This document shows, piece after piece, positions 44,410-55,782 of a DNA stretch of 64,000 bases. The notes beneath the pieces were generated by a model that made no database searches, had not been told where the DNA came from, and saw only the letters and a program-made list of their open reading frames with translations. The stretch lies in assembly GCA_025504975.1 (NCBI GenBank), contig JANUWI010000008.1:496001-560000 (forward strand), given 5' to 3'. The translations under genes and the position numbers were made by a program. Every line of letters begins with the position of its first letter. Positions within the stretch are counted from its first letter, which is position 1. The stretch is from Plenodomus lindquistii. Its lineage: Eukaryota > Ascomycota > Dothideomycetes > Pleosporales > Leptosphaeriaceae.

Positions 44410-45646
44410 CTAGATGCACTGCGAGTAGAATCCACCACTCTGCGCTTTGCACGTTGATCCTGCGGCGCAGATCGTGCAGCCCTAATATCGAAAGATGCAG
44501 TCAGAAAGCGTCTCACATATGCGCAGGACTCGAACATCTGCTTACTTTATACCCTATTCCACCACACTGTTGGTATTTGGCAGCTGTACATACACCAATG
44601 CCACTACCGCTTGGAGCAGCCTGCGCGGCCGAGGTCTTCTTCACCGATGTCTGTAGGGTGCTGGATACAGCCGCCTTGCTCACAGTGGCAGTGGGCTGGG
44701 AGGCTCCACCAGTTGCAGTGGCGATAGATCCTGGTTTACTGCCAGCAACAGCTTCGATTCCGCCAGCGATGACTGCAGGACCAGGAGCGACATATGACGC
44801 CAAGTTTTGATAAATATTGATCTGGATTCCCGGATCTGTTGCCTTATAGGCCCCAGGGAACGACACGCCGGCAGGGTTGGAGCTGCCAGAACCAGTAATC
44901 GTGATCTGGTAGCAAGTCAGATAGAATTGTGCTCCGCCTAGCCCGGAAGCAGAGTGAAGCGCAATGGCTTCAGCGCGAAGAAGATAGTCGCCTGCAGAGT
45001 GGAGAAGACCACGTCAGTGTATGTTGCATGTGATGTGCAAGAAGATCGTACCTGGTGTGAGATTTGCCGGAATCTTGATATCCATCTTACCGCAATTGGC
45101 GTTCAAATCCTTCGTGCCCCAGTAGTCACCGGAGCCACCCCCACCCGCTGAGTTCTTCGCCCATGTATCCTCAAAGATCTTGAAGAAAGCCGAGGAGCCA
45201 TCCGCAGTGGCAGCATCAGCGACCTTGCTGAGGTAGACGAGGACCGGCCCATGATGCGCGCCCCCAATCGCCTCGTTGCTGCACGATCGGTCTCCATTCT
45301 GCTGATGCATTTCTACTGTCATGGTCGCTCCAGCTGGCACACTGCACTTCGAAGCCGCAAAACCCTGATTGGCGTTGCCTGTTCCACAAGATTAGTACTG
45401 GCATCCTGCATGGCTTGAGTGCTCACTCGCATCGGATGTTATTACTCGTCACATCAGTCACTGGGCTGTTTGATGTCGGCAACCTTGCGCAGGATGACTG
45501 GTGCCACGCTATCAGCTTAATGCATGAAGATTTCTATGTTTACTTATCTGACCTTTCCCATTGACCCACAGGCCTTGCCAGGTCGCATGGGATGACACCC
45601 CGACAGCAAGGGAACTGAGGACAAGCGGCGTGAAGATTGTCTTCAT
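44410..45646 (-). CDS. AA9 lytic polysaccharide monooxygenase with C-terminal CBM1 (abnormal exon 2 junction)
   Basis: Exons 45646-45553, 45508-about 45427, 45378-45052, 44991-44546 and 44481-44410, about 333 aa. The signal peptide ends VGVSSH, so mature His1 (His20 of the precursor) begins HATWQGLWVNG. The second copper His is in IGGAHHGPVLVYLSKV and the axial region in GAQFYLTCYQITI. DYWGTKDLNANCGKMDIKIP is typical AA9. A Ser/Thr/Ala linker leads to a CBM1 cellulose-binding module, YQQCGGIGYKGCTIC with the C-terminus FYSQCI, interrupted by the last intron. The enzyme cleaves cellulose or similar glycans oxidatively. Problem: exon 2 reads SPVTDVTSNNIRC then GA before GTGAGC, which is out of phase with exon 3 (NANQGFAASKC). 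An in-frame join needs the upstream donor GTAATA (losing NNIRC) or a later acceptor (losing ANQGFAASKC). The gene may therefore be damaged. Confidence 0.8.
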
Positions 45647-47826
45647 AGTAACGATCTGCTTGGGATACTTGAATAGAATGCGACTTTGGGGTCAAGCTTT
45701 GGGATGAATCTATAGTATCTTGCCTAGCACCAGGACGTATTTATGCCTTCTTCTCCAGTTGTTGCTTCTTGTCAGAAGCGGATGTGGTACATCCACGACT
45801 TTCATAATCCATCTAACAGTACCCGCCAAGGGCCGAAAAGTGGTACTCGTCGCAGAGTCTTGTCTATCGCAACCCCAAATTGATGAAAGAAGCAGAGCTT
45901 GTGTCGCCCGCCACTCGACTCAAGGTCGCTAGAATCGGGCTATGGGCTGAGTGGAGATAACGTTTGCTGTCAAACTGGTGCGCCCATCCGGAATGCATCA
46001 ATATGTATACTGCCAATTGTCCCAAGGGCGTTAGTACACTCATCTCGCTTGTAGTTCAGGACCTGATGGTTCTGATGTGTGTAACCGGCTGCCGGACAAA
46101 CTACAATCTTCGCCCACCTCTGATCGTGCAATGTGAAGTTGCCAAAATCTTCTGTACAGTCTGACAAAACGCTACCCATGGCTTTTCTTCGGTGGATTCC
46201 TTGGTTATATTATAATACTGCCAAACACTGAGTGCGCTTGATAGGTCTGAGTGATGTAATCGCGTGAGTGCGAGAACGGCATTTGCGCTCGCGGCACCGC
46301 GTGGCTATGGATTGCGCCGAGTGACCTATCTCGGAAAATTCTGGCCTCATGGCGATGCTAACACCCTTTCAATACGCCTACATCAAATCATACTATTGGT
46401 GTATTTGTGATGGATGAACTTTCAGGGGTTTCAGGTCTCGGCATGAAGCTTCTTCCCGAGATTGTACCTATTGGTCTGGAACTTTAAGAGAAATTCGCAT
46501 CGTCGATGTTGCGTTGACCATGAGTACAGAGAAGATGCTCGTGGACACATTGCGCCTCCATCGCATTGGCCTGATCAGTGGCGCCGCTGTGGTCACATCG
46601 ATCACGGCACGCAGACCTGAGCAGAACCCGAAAGTTGCAAAGCGACGAATGGGTTGATGTGCAACAGAAGTGTTTATTCACCAGGATAGTAACATAATAG
46701 TGAATTTGGCGCACGCGTACCGGCAAGTGTAGGACTAGCGTGACGTCATGCGCAGCGACCGGTCACCCAAGTTCCTCCTTCATTCTCACCCATTTGTCAG
46801 CGGGATCATTTTTGTCTGATCAGGTGTCCTCTACAGTGTGACTTGTACTATATTTCGAAGCTCGCAATGTCCGTACGGCTCCGGATCGATCCTGCATAAA
46901 CTGCGGATGAGCTCGTGTAGGTTATAGAGGAGCAGGAAAATGACCACGAATTCACAACACTTCAGCGTGTTCTCCTCATCAATATCAGAGTATATAAATG
47001 AGGACTCAAAATATATCGAAATGTCGTTGACGTGTCGTCGCAGCCTTACTGAGCGGTGTTTTCAAGGTGCAGTCAACAACGAACTCCGAGGTCCTTGGTA
47101 GACGATGCATTATACCAGGTCCATGGGGAGCAGGCGTCCTTACATCAAAATTTCCTTCTAGCAGTTGCTCGCCAACCTGTTGGATGGAACAGTAGTTGCG
47201 CACACATTTCCACAAAAACCCGCATCGATCATGCACGATGACATTTCCCGCAAAAGCCAACTCCGATCACGCTTTACAATATGCTGTCCCTCCATGCTCA
47301 ACCCAACCACCTTGAGTTGGTGAACGTCAACAACACCAATTCGGGAATTTGATGGCTCAATCCACATCAAGTCGTTAGCGAGTGGATCCACCAATTTTCA
47401 GGCGACCATCCGATCCACAATTACGGTACGGTGCACTTTCGAACAATGTTGATGCTTAGCAGCACAACTTCAGATCCAAAACTTTATTGTGCAGGGCCTA
47501 TCCCTTCGTTGCGGAATCTCGAGCCTACAAGTCTCCATGTCGGCAGCTAGGCATGGGCCGCTCCCGCAGGCGATCGCCGTCGGGCCCGGGGAGCCGGGAA
47601 GACAAAACGAATTGTCTCGCATATTCGCGTGTCCAGATGCAACTTCCCTCAGCATTTTGACGATGGGGCTGCAACTTGATAGGTTAGATATCTGATCCTG
47701 GTCAATAATTGGGGACTTGCGTATCAACTTTTTCCGGCATCTCCAGGCCGTGTGCGGCCTCTCATCAACTGTGTTTCTAACCTCACACTCCATGATACTT
47801 CATTAGAAGGGAATGAGACTCTCACG
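45647..47826. other. Intergenic, 2.2 kb without a recognisable gene
   Basis: Short frames on both strands with no family likeness. No RNA gene was seen. Confidence 0.5.
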
Positions 47827-48877
47827 ATGGCATCGAATTCAGAACTAATCACTCTGGATGAGACAGATCTGGGCGCGATCACGTGGGTATCGCAATTGAC
47901 AAAGACCTGTCACCGGTCTCTCTACCCCACCTTGGATCCTAGCGAACCTCACCTGTCAGCTACTGGGAAGACTGTTCTCATCACGGGTGTTTCTGGTAGT
48001 GTCGGCCGTGCCATTGCCGAAGCCTGGACCATCGCCGGCGCAGAGGGCGTGATCATTACAGCTCGACGAGCCGACCTGCTCCAAAAGGTTGAAACGAGGC
48101 TGAACGAAATTGCAAAGGGAAAGACAAAGGTACTTGTTGTGCGGGCAGATATTGCACAAGAAGAAGAAGTTGCAGCTCTGTGGCGTCAAGCCATCGAAGC
48201 GATGGGTAGGGTGGATGTTCTTGTCAATAACGCTGGATCGTTGAACGCAGCACTTGCTGGAGAAGCGGAGCCGGCAACTTGGTGGCGAGACTACGTGAGT
48301 ACTGCTTGATACCACATATCAATGAGACCAAAGGTATCTGACTTCTGTTCCAGGAGGTGAACGTGAAAGCCGTTTACCTTAACGTTCACCACTTTCTCAA
48401 GCAGTCTCCAAACGTAAAAGGCACCATCATCACCGTCACGACCAATGTCCTGAGTGAGATCAATCCTGGATTTTCGTCGTACACTCCTAGTAAACTCGCT
48501 CAAGCAAAGTTCATGGAGTTCCTGCACGCTGGTAAGTAGCTTCTCCTCACTTCCTTGCATTATCGCTCATCAACCCAGAACAACCTGACGTCCGATCTTT
48601 CACTATGATACCTGGTGTCATCGAGTCAGACATGGTCCCAGAAGACTACAGGAAGTACGCCATTGATGACCCCTTGCTTCCTGGAGGACTTACGTTGTTC
48701 CTTTGTACCCAGCGAGCGGATTGGCTGAGAGGCAATGTGATTAGTGTCAACTGGGACTTTGACGAAATGGAAGCGCATAGAGAGGAAATTGTCAGAGACA
48801 AGCTACTCAAGGTGGGCTTCATCGGGGCGAGGTTTGGTAAGAATGGACATCCATGGAAGAGTGCAGGCATGGATTAA
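47827..48877 (+). CDS. Short-chain dehydrogenase/reductase (SDR)
   Basis: Exons 47827-48294, 48354-48531 and 48579-48877 (introns 59 and 47 nt) give 314 aa. ATG 47827 begins MASNSELITL. Rossmann elements are TVLITGVSGSVGRAIAEAW near residues 50-68, VDVLVNNAGSLNAA, and the catalytic pair Tyr199/Lys203 in SSYTPSKLAQAKF. Substrate-loop sequence follows (MIPGVIESDMVPEDYRKYA). The glycine motif is TGxSGSVG instead of the usual TGxxxGIG. An NAD(P)-dependent oxidoreductase of unknown substrate. It ends 83 bp from the stop of the convergent Gfo/Idh/MocA gene. Confidence 0.92.
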
Positions 48878-48960
48878 CCTCCTGAACCGCTATCGAGTTC
48901 GACTTTTGGTATATAGTTATCCAACTACTTTTCAACGCTTAATTGGAAGATCAAGTACGT

Positions 48961-50211
48961 CTACAATTGGGTGGGGTAATCAAGCGTCTCGATCTTCTCG
49001 GGGTAGACCAAGCCACCCTGCTTTCGGACCTCATCCATAGCCTCCATGATGACAATGCTCTCGTCGAGTCCCAAGAATCTGCCTTCTTTCCTGCCATTTA
49101 TGATCGCATCAGCAGCCTCATCTGCCTCCCAGAACATTCCCTGGCCCTCACCCTCGGGCTGGAGCGAGCCGCCGAAGCCGTTGTACCAACCGCTGCCCTT
49201 CCCTGGACCGGGGATAGGGAACTCTTTCGACTCTACTTTGCCATCGCTGGAAATGATCTTGACAGACAGAGGCCGGAAGGAGTGGCCAAAGACCTGGATC
49301 TCACCTTTAGGGCCCTGGATACGGCAGAATGGCAAATCCATGTTACCTCCTGGCGCGGTAGCGACGCGAAGCGATGTGGTAGCGACAGCATGTGCCTCAC
49401 CACCTGCCTCCTTCGATCGCGGGAATTGGAGGATGACAGTACTGTGTTCGTCAGCCTTGGCAGTTGGCTCGTATGGCTTTACGAAAGCCTGGAGCTTGGG
49501 TGCTTGTCGCGAGCCTTCGGGCTGAGTGTGGTAGAGTGTCTGGTAGACCCAGGTCAAGGCGTAGATACCCAGATCGAGGAGGGCACCCCCAGCCAAGTCG
49601 GGGTTGACCATGCGGTGCTTGCCGTCTGGGAAGTTGTTCTCTGGATCGAGAGCCATGCTGTTATCGGAGATGACGCGCGCGACGGGGCCGATGCGACCAG
49701 CTGTGATTTGCTCGCGGACGTAGATGGACAGCGGGAAGTAGCGAGTCCACACAGCTTCCATGAGGAAGAGGTTCTTTTCCTTAGCCAACTCAGCCAGCTT
49801 GCGTGCCTGCGCGGCGTTCACGGTGAAGGCCTTCTCGCAAAGCACATTCTTACCAGCCTCCAAGCAGAGTCTGGCATTCTGGTAATGATGCGAATGTGGT
49901 GTGGCGATGTAGATGACATCGATATCGGGGTTCTTAACCAACTCCTCGTAGGAGCCGTAGGCCTTTGCTTCCGAGGGTGCGCCGACCTCTTTCAAGAACT
50001 CCTTTGCTCTTGACTCTGAGCTCGAGGAGGCAGCAGCGACGACCGTGTGCTTGAGGTGCTTGACACCGCGTGTGGTCGGGTCGGCGAGGAGGTCCTTGGT
50101 ACTGTGTGATGTTAATGGTAGCTCTGGTGGGGTATCGCGGGGTAATTACAATGTGATGGCGATGCCTCCTGTTGCGAGGATACCCCACCGAATAGTCTTA
50201 GGAGATGACAT
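48961..50211 (-). CDS. Gfo/Idh/MocA oxidoreductase (dihydrodiol/D-xylose dehydrogenase type)
   Basis: Exons 50211-50150 and 50101-48961 (48-nt intron, CATTAAC branch, CACAG acceptor, splitting a Phe codon) give 400 aa. The N-terminus is the NADP-binding fold (IRWGILATGGIAITFTKDLL). Next come DVIYIATPHSHHYQNARLCL and the family motif CEKAFTVNAAQARKL (EKP-type, here EKA). FLMEAVWTRYFP and GGALLDLGIYALTWVYQ complete the C-terminal alpha/beta domain. The closest known fungal group is the NADP D-xylose dehydrogenase/dimeric dihydrodiol dehydrogenase-like enzymes. No signal peptide; a cytosolic enzyme. The exact sugar or diol substrate is unknown. Confidence 0.93.
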
Positions 50212-50944
50212 GGTGGATAGTTTGATGATTGTGATGTGGTATTTTCCAAGAATTCGATTAGTATACAAGAAAGATGCGAGTGACAGCGAGGACTGTTGGT
50301 TTTGCTGTTCTGCACTTCAACGTCATCACAGAGCTATTCCGTCTAACCCCACTCTTGCCCCTGCGACGTCGTACCGGTGCTTAAGAAGGGGAACTTGGGC
50401 CGTAGTGTGATATGCAAAGCTACAAGTGGGTGTAACATGAAGTATCCGAAGAAATATATCGGGTAACTTCAGATGCTTGACAATACAGCTAAATCCAATA
50501 CAGCTTATTCGGTGTGCAAAGTCTGAGAAATACACACATCATCCGAGCAGATCGCTCCAAGACCGCACCGGAAATTCCCTACGAATATATACCATTCGAT
50601 CATGTGGCACCATCATTTCGAATGGATGTCAAGCGCTCCGGTTGTAGCTGGCCGACGTGTAATACTCAGCCTCAACAGCCCTTTGACGCGGTTGTATCTT
50701 TGAAGCATACGGGTGTCTATGGAGGAACGATAAATAGTGCAACCTGGCAAGCTTTCAAGCCCACAGTCATAGCCAACGCCTCTGCCAACTGCCTTCTCCA
50801 TCATCCGTACCTGAAGATCGAACGGGCTCAACATGCGGCCGATTTCGCGCTCCAGGAGGAAGATCTGAAGCCGCCTTGGCCACGAACTTGTCTACGCTCT
50901 TCCTCTAGCTTGATGATCCTTGTACGCATCTAGTCCATCTCCGT
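50212..50944. other. Intergenic, nothing recognised
   Basis: Promoter of the oxidoreductase gene and 3' flank of the next minus-strand gene. No coding signal was accepted. Confidence 0.45.
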
Positions 50945-51331
50945 TTACTTTTGAGCGCTCTCATTCTCAAGCTCTTTGATCTTCTGCTCAGCAGTGCTGA
51001 CGTCACCAAGCTTTGAATGCTTCTCAGCTTGCGCACATGCAATGGTTGTCAACTTGGAGAGTTTTGCAAATTCGGCGTCCATGGCCTCTGTGTCGGAGTA
51101 GATACAAGCGTCCCCATGTCGCCGCTGGATATCGTCCATGTCAAACCTGAAGCGTGCTGCATCGGATGTGAAAGTAGTGAACTTTTGGCTGGTAGAAGGC
51201 TGGCTAAGACTGTTGCCGGTGTCGGCCTGAGGTGGCTGCAGTCCAGGGAGTGCAGACTGTGAGAGTCCATCGTTCAGTTGAATCCGAGCACCACATTCAA
51301 GTGGGATGCTGTCCTTGGTCGCGTCAGACAT
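50945..51331 (-). CDS. Small hypothetical protein
   Basis: A single exon of 128 aa. I chose ATG 51331 (MSDATKDSIPLECG); the frame stays open upstream but that part looks like leader. The N-terminal half is Ser/Gln/Pro rich and probably disordered. The C-terminal half is charged and helical (DTEAMDAEFAKLSKLTTIAC, then KLGDVSTAEQKIKELENESA), possibly a short coiled coil. No signal peptide or known domain. Confidence 0.5.
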   Translation of the reverse strand: MSDATKDSIPLECGARIQLNDGLSQSALPGLQPPQADTGNSLSQPSTSQKFTTFTSDAARFRFDMDDIQRRHGDACIYSDTEAMDAEFAKLSKLTTIACAQAEKHSKLGDVSTAEQKIKELENESAQK

Positions 51332-52859
51332 GTCGAAGGTGTGGGGTATGTAGTTGTGTGCGGTCAGTTTGACAGATGTGGTGAGTTGGAAGGTGCACAG
51401 AGGCGGCGGTGCAGGGTATTTTGAGCATGCTCGTCGCTCTGGCCCCGCTTCCATGCTTGAGTGAATGCGACACGCATCATTGCACGATGGCGGCATGGAC
51501 CGAAACAAATCGCCCCTTAGAGGGATATGCATAACAAAAAACGACCCATATGTCTCTACGAGGGATGTCCATGAGTTCAAGCAGGTCTCGGGATCTCAGG
51601 TCGTCAGCGTTTGCTCCGCATGAAGGTGAAGCAAGACCCACGAGATATGACACAAGTTTGAACATCACGTCATCGCCGACATGATCGCAAGTGCGCATCT
51701 GCTCTTCTCATTGTGTCTTTTCGCCTCTTGCTTGTTCTTGCGATTGTGCGACGAGAGGAAGCCTTTGTCCTCGTAGCCTGCGATGCGGGTACTGTCCTTG
51801 GGGTGACATGCTGAGTGCGCTCGATCTTGTGTACGCTCGCTCATAAAGAGTTGCTGATAAATGTCCCGTCCTCTTGATAGATAATATTGGTCCGTCTGGA
51901 ATGCTGTTTCCAAGTACGCTTGGTACGAGTGTTATCACGGTCATACCTTGACCCTGGGGAGGTTTGTTCTTGAACCATACTAAAGTTGTGATAGAAGGTT
52001 GCTGCTGTCTGGAGTTTCAATTGATCCGAAAAGCAGCTCAATGGGCAGGAATTTGGTAACGTGTACTGAAGGATCAAAAGTAGTGTGCTGAGCTAACAGT
52101 TAACCGCGATCACCTCTTGTTTTGGGCAACAGTAAGTTGCACCACATGCTTCGGTTCACTCATTCTTCGCCATTTTATGTATTTGGTGGGACATTCCTGG
52201 CGTAGCCAACAGCAGACGGTCAATGAAAATATCTCAGAACCTGATCTTGGCTACACGATGTCTGGCTCAGCATCGTGAGATGTCTCATAAAAACAATGGC
52301 GTCAGAGGACCTGCAATCATCGGAAAAACGCTGAATCAAAGTGCAGAAAGGCGTCCATGAGATTGCTATCCTTCATAAGGGGGTATTAAAGTAAGGAGGA
52401 TCACATAAACGATAGAGAAAACACCTGAGCAGCTGAGGAGCTCACCTGATGCGCCAATTACCAAGCTTTCTGGTGCTTCACGCTTCCATCAACTTACTTG
52501 ACGCTATCGACTATGCATCCCATATCCGCCCCAGATTGTCTAAAATGACCGAAAACTCGCATCAAACTCTGTGTAACTGTCGCCCTTTCTCTTCTCGTAT
52601 TGAGGATTAGCAAGAGAAAATACTGGCCAGCGTGTTTCCGAAAGCCTCTTCCCGGCCGACCCATCAACGCCAATGCAGGGGAGAGAACGCTTTGATCCGG
52701 CTCATCCGCTGAGTCCAAGAGAGGGCTGACGAGAATCAATGGCGTTAATCTACCGTGCGGAGACCTATTCATCACAAACCAAAGAGGTGTATAAGTTTGC
52801 TGCTCTCACGTCAAAGCAATGCCGTCTCTCCATCATCTAGCACGCATCGCAAGCCTAAG
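51332..52859. other. Intergenic, 1.5 kb, nothing recognised
   Basis: Short frames only. No RNA gene or repeat was noticed. Confidence 0.5.
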
Positions 52860-53740
52860 TCTCTTCTTCATCATCATTCGATCAAAATACGTTCTTCAAT
52901 CTTCATCGCTTCTTTCATGAGCGTTGCTGCAGCGCAGAACTCGGCAGTCATTTTTAATCCATTTCAGCAGGAGAGCACACCCACCGTAATCGCCTCAGAT
53001 ATAACTCAAGTGCCGCGACTTACAAGAACAGCTGCCCGTCGGGCGCTGTCGGCATTTCTGCTGTTCCATCAGATTTAGGTATATTACATGCGTAAATCTT
53101 CGAGAAAAAGAAAGAGTCACGCTATCAAGTACAGTATTAAAGGGGTACACCAACTCCGGCCCCGACCGCGGCCGCTTGCTTGCGCCGTCAGGACCAGTCC
53201 TCCAGCGACACTGATGACTACACTCTTTGCGAGCCATATACACTGGTCCATGGACGAACCGCCTATGAGATGCACCTTACAGATCCTGTGCCGGGCGCAT
53301 GGACGCTCGATTTGGTTTGCAGCTTCTAACGGTGCGATTACTACGGCGGATCTCACTCGCACAGTGACCCAATCTGGGTCTGTTCCTGGTGTCGGTGCAA
53401 CCGGTGTCACCACCTTAATTATCAGCAGTAGCGAGCTATCCGATATGGAGGCTTTCTAGACTATCGCGCTTGTGAGCGCAACGAGTGTCTCCGGTGCTGC
53501 TACGGCAGCGGCGTCACGAACTGCATCTAGATTGGGAACAGCAGCGCCGTCTGGGTTGGCGTCTGGCTATGACACGCCAAAAACTCGAAGCATTGGCCTC
53601 GCGTCTGCAGCAGTACTTCCCATAGGTGCAGTCGCTTTCTTGGGCGGCGCAGTACGCGTTGGCCTTGTGAGCCCACAAGTTTCGCCTAACAAACATAACT
53701 CGAATTATCATCTAGCGCAAATTCATACGCATAGATACCT
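52860..53740 (+). pseudogene. Decayed GPI-anchored (Mid2-like) wall-protein gene
   Basis: Pieces in order match a common secreted Ser/Thr-rich ascomycete family, but in different frames. They are: a signal-like segment ending MSVAAAQNSAVIFNPF (from about 52885); SAATYKNSCPSGAVGISAVP one frame over (about 53010); TPTPAPTAAAC near 53150; YTLCEPYTLVHGRTAYEMHL (about 53220-53280); and AITTADLTRTVTQSGSVPGV then TTLIISSSELSDMEAF with a TAG at 53457-53459. The reading continues in the same frame as TIALVSATSVSGAATAAASR and a hydrophobic GPI-like end (LPIGAVAFLGGAVRVGLV). At least one frameshift and several stops make it non-functional. Family identity is by likeness to such proteins in general. Confidence 0.55.
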
Positions 53741-54099
53741 GTAGCATTGTAGTCCGTCTGGTAATTCTAGAAATATAAGAACCACAGTATTGCCCTTTTG
53801 CTGTTCAGAATCATTCCCATGTTTGGTACACTTTTCGCGCTAGAATATAATGTGAGTTGTTTTCGGCGGGACAGACCAATTACTAGTCTTTCAACGAATA
53901 TAATGCTGCGAAATCAAGGAGTAAAAATGCACTATTGGCCTAGTGAATATCCTCTGCACAAAAAATATTCTACTCACGCAGTGCGAGCTTGTATATAAGC
54001 AAGACTCGAGGCTTCTGTAATATCGCTTCCATCTTTCAAAATTTCAGCACACCCAGAACCAAGCAATTTGTGCCACTCACTACTCTCACCATATTCAAA
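53741..54099. other. Short intergenic region
   Basis: 359 bp, AT-rich, probably the promoter and leader of the next gene. Nothing else was seen. Confidence 0.35.
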
Positions 54100-54885
54100 A
54101 TGGTAGGAACCAACTCCAATCTAACTTCAGCACCAACTCCCGCTTCAGAGTCACTCATCCTTACCCCCTTCCTCAACAACACCTCCTCGCCAAACACGGC
54201 GCCCTCTCCAGAGACAGCAGGTTCATCAAGCGACACTAGCACTTCCCATCTCTCCCTTATGACATGCACTGTCGCCGGCCTACGCCACGAGCGCGACAGA
54301 TGGCGTTCCCACGTCAAAAACATATCCGCGCATGCCTTCGCGCAGACCCGCATGCTCTCCGCAGCCGAAGAAGAGATCATAAATCTGCGCAAAGAGAAAA
54401 CGGAGACTGAATGTACGCATCAGGCTCTGCAAGCTCGCTTCGATGACTTGATGGACAAACATATGCATGTGACTGAGCAGCTTCAAAACGTAAAGCGTAT
54501 GTTCGTGGTTTTAAGAAGAAGTGATCGCAAGAAAGGTCATTTTGAGAAAAGTCATCTGCGATTGAAATCTGCATTTAAGCGCTTCATGATGGGGAATGGG
54601 TGTGCCGGTGGTGAGAAAACAGATGCAGGGGTTGAAGTGCATTTGCGTGAAGCGCTAGCTTTAGCTACCAGCCGAATAGAGGAGTTGGAGAAAAGGGGAG
54701 AAGCAGTGCTGGATGTACTTGAGAAGTTGAATGAAAGTGAAGAGGAGGATGTTGATGAGGAGGGAAATTGCGAGATGGGCACCAAACCGACTTTGGTGGA
54801 AGTGGAGGTTGCTTTCCGGGGCGTACTGGATGATGGTGCGTTTGCGGAGGAGAGGCAGAGGTGGAAGGGGTTTTTGGAGGAGTGA
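54100..54885 (+). CDS. Hypothetical coiled-coil protein
   Basis: A single exon of 261 aa from ATG 54100 (context TTCAAAATGG). The N-terminal 60 residues are Ser/Thr/Pro rich. From about residue 75 the sequence is helical and heptad-like (AEEEIINLRKEKTETECTHQ, then LMDKHMHVTEQLQNVKRMF). A basic patch follows (RRSDRKKGHFEKSHLRLKSA), and a second helical stretch with an acidic end (NESEEEDVDEEG). No membrane segment or known domain. Function unknown. Confidence 0.6.
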   Translation: MVGTNSNLTSAPTPASESLILTPFLNNTSSPNTAPSPETAGSSSDTSTSHLSLMTCTVAGLRHERDRWRSHVKNISAHAFAQTRMLSAAEEEIINLRKEKTETECTHQALQARFDDLMDKHMHVTEQLQNVKRMFVVLRRSDRKKGHFEKSHLRLKSAFKRFMMGNGCAGGEKTDAGVEVHLREALALATSRIEELEKRGEAVLDVLEKLNESEEEDVDEEGNCEMGTKPTLVEVEVAFRGVLDDGAFAEERQRWKGFLEE

Positions 54886-55226
54886 GGGTGAAGTGTTGAT
54901 GCATGTATGTACATATTGTGGGCGGCATATAATACTATTAGCCTCAGGATCAATCCAGTTTCAGCATTGAAGCCCTACGATTCTATATGATACACTGAGA
55001 GTGGATGTGGTTGTAGTTGCAGGCTGCTTGGTAATTCATGAGTCTAGCATTTTAGCGGGATTAAGGGTCGATATCTTCCAGCGTACGACATGACACCACG
55101 TGCGAGACATCTCGAACGTGCCGAGGCATTACCACAATGATCACATCTGACTACTTATAAGCACTTAAACATACTCCTGTCTCCAGCATCAACACCGGCA
55201 TTCCACATACCATATCCATCACCACT
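54886..55226. other. Short intergenic region
   Basis: 341 bp, promoter of the next gene. Nothing else was recognised. Confidence 0.35.
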
Positions 55227-55649
55227 ATGCTACGAACAGCCGCAACAATAGCCCAAGAAGCAGTTCAATTCGCCTGCGACATCTGCATTGAACACGCCCA
55301 AACTGAAGCAAGTCGTCGCCAAGCGCTTGAGATACTAGAGTCGACCGATCTCGAGCAATTCTATTGCTGTCGCTGCGGCACCGTCAGCTGGCATGACCAT
55401 TGTCCGAACGAGGGATGTGAGCATTTCAAGGGACCTTGCCTTCTATGCAATATTGTTGTGATGAAGCGCGAGGATGATAAACAAGGAGAGCAGGTGTGTC
55501 CACATCGACTTTACGAGTGCTCATATTGCAAGGAGATACACGACCACGGTGCGCTAGATGGAAGAGGGGAATGTGAACATAAGAACTGCGGGTTTGTTGG
55601 AATCGGAGATAACAAAAGAGGTCTGACAGGGGCTTTTCCAAAATTTTAA
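55227..55649 (+). CDS. Small cysteine-rich, probably zinc-binding protein
   Basis: A single exon of 140 aa from ATG 55227. Cysteines come in pairs: CDIC, YCCRCGTVSWHDHCPNEGC, GPCLLC, CPHRLYECSYC and CEHKNCGF. With the His residues these could form two or three zinc ribbons. No signal peptide (the N-terminus is MLRTAATIAQEAV), so this is an intracellular protein and not a secreted Cys-rich effector. It is different in sequence from the zinc-ribbon family at 23-26 kb. Function unknown. Confidence 0.6.
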   Translation: MLRTAATIAQEAVQFACDICIEHAQTEASRRQALEILESTDLEQFYCCRCGTVSWHDHCPNEGCEHFKGPCLLCNIVVMKREDDKQGEQVCPHRLYECSYCKEIHDHGALDGRGECEHKNCGFVGIGDNKRGLTGAFPKF

Positions 55650-55782
55650 AGCCAGCGTGGTCATCCAGATGGGCGCTGTCACCAGTTAGTATAGGCAACA
55701 TCAGGCTAGTAGGGGATGATGCTGTAGTCAGTCCGAATTCGCAAAAGCGTGTATTGTTTCAGGTCTCAATCGTGGTATTCAA

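Noticed and set aside
45036..45340. 108-aa frame ending in the AA9 gene as a separate short gene
   Set aside because: It is exon 3 of the AA9 gene read into the following intron; AA9 motifs continue after splicing.
48943..50013. 356-aa plus-strand open frame
   Set aside because: Antisense shadow of the Gfo/Idh/MocA gene, whose motifs on the minus strand are unambiguous.
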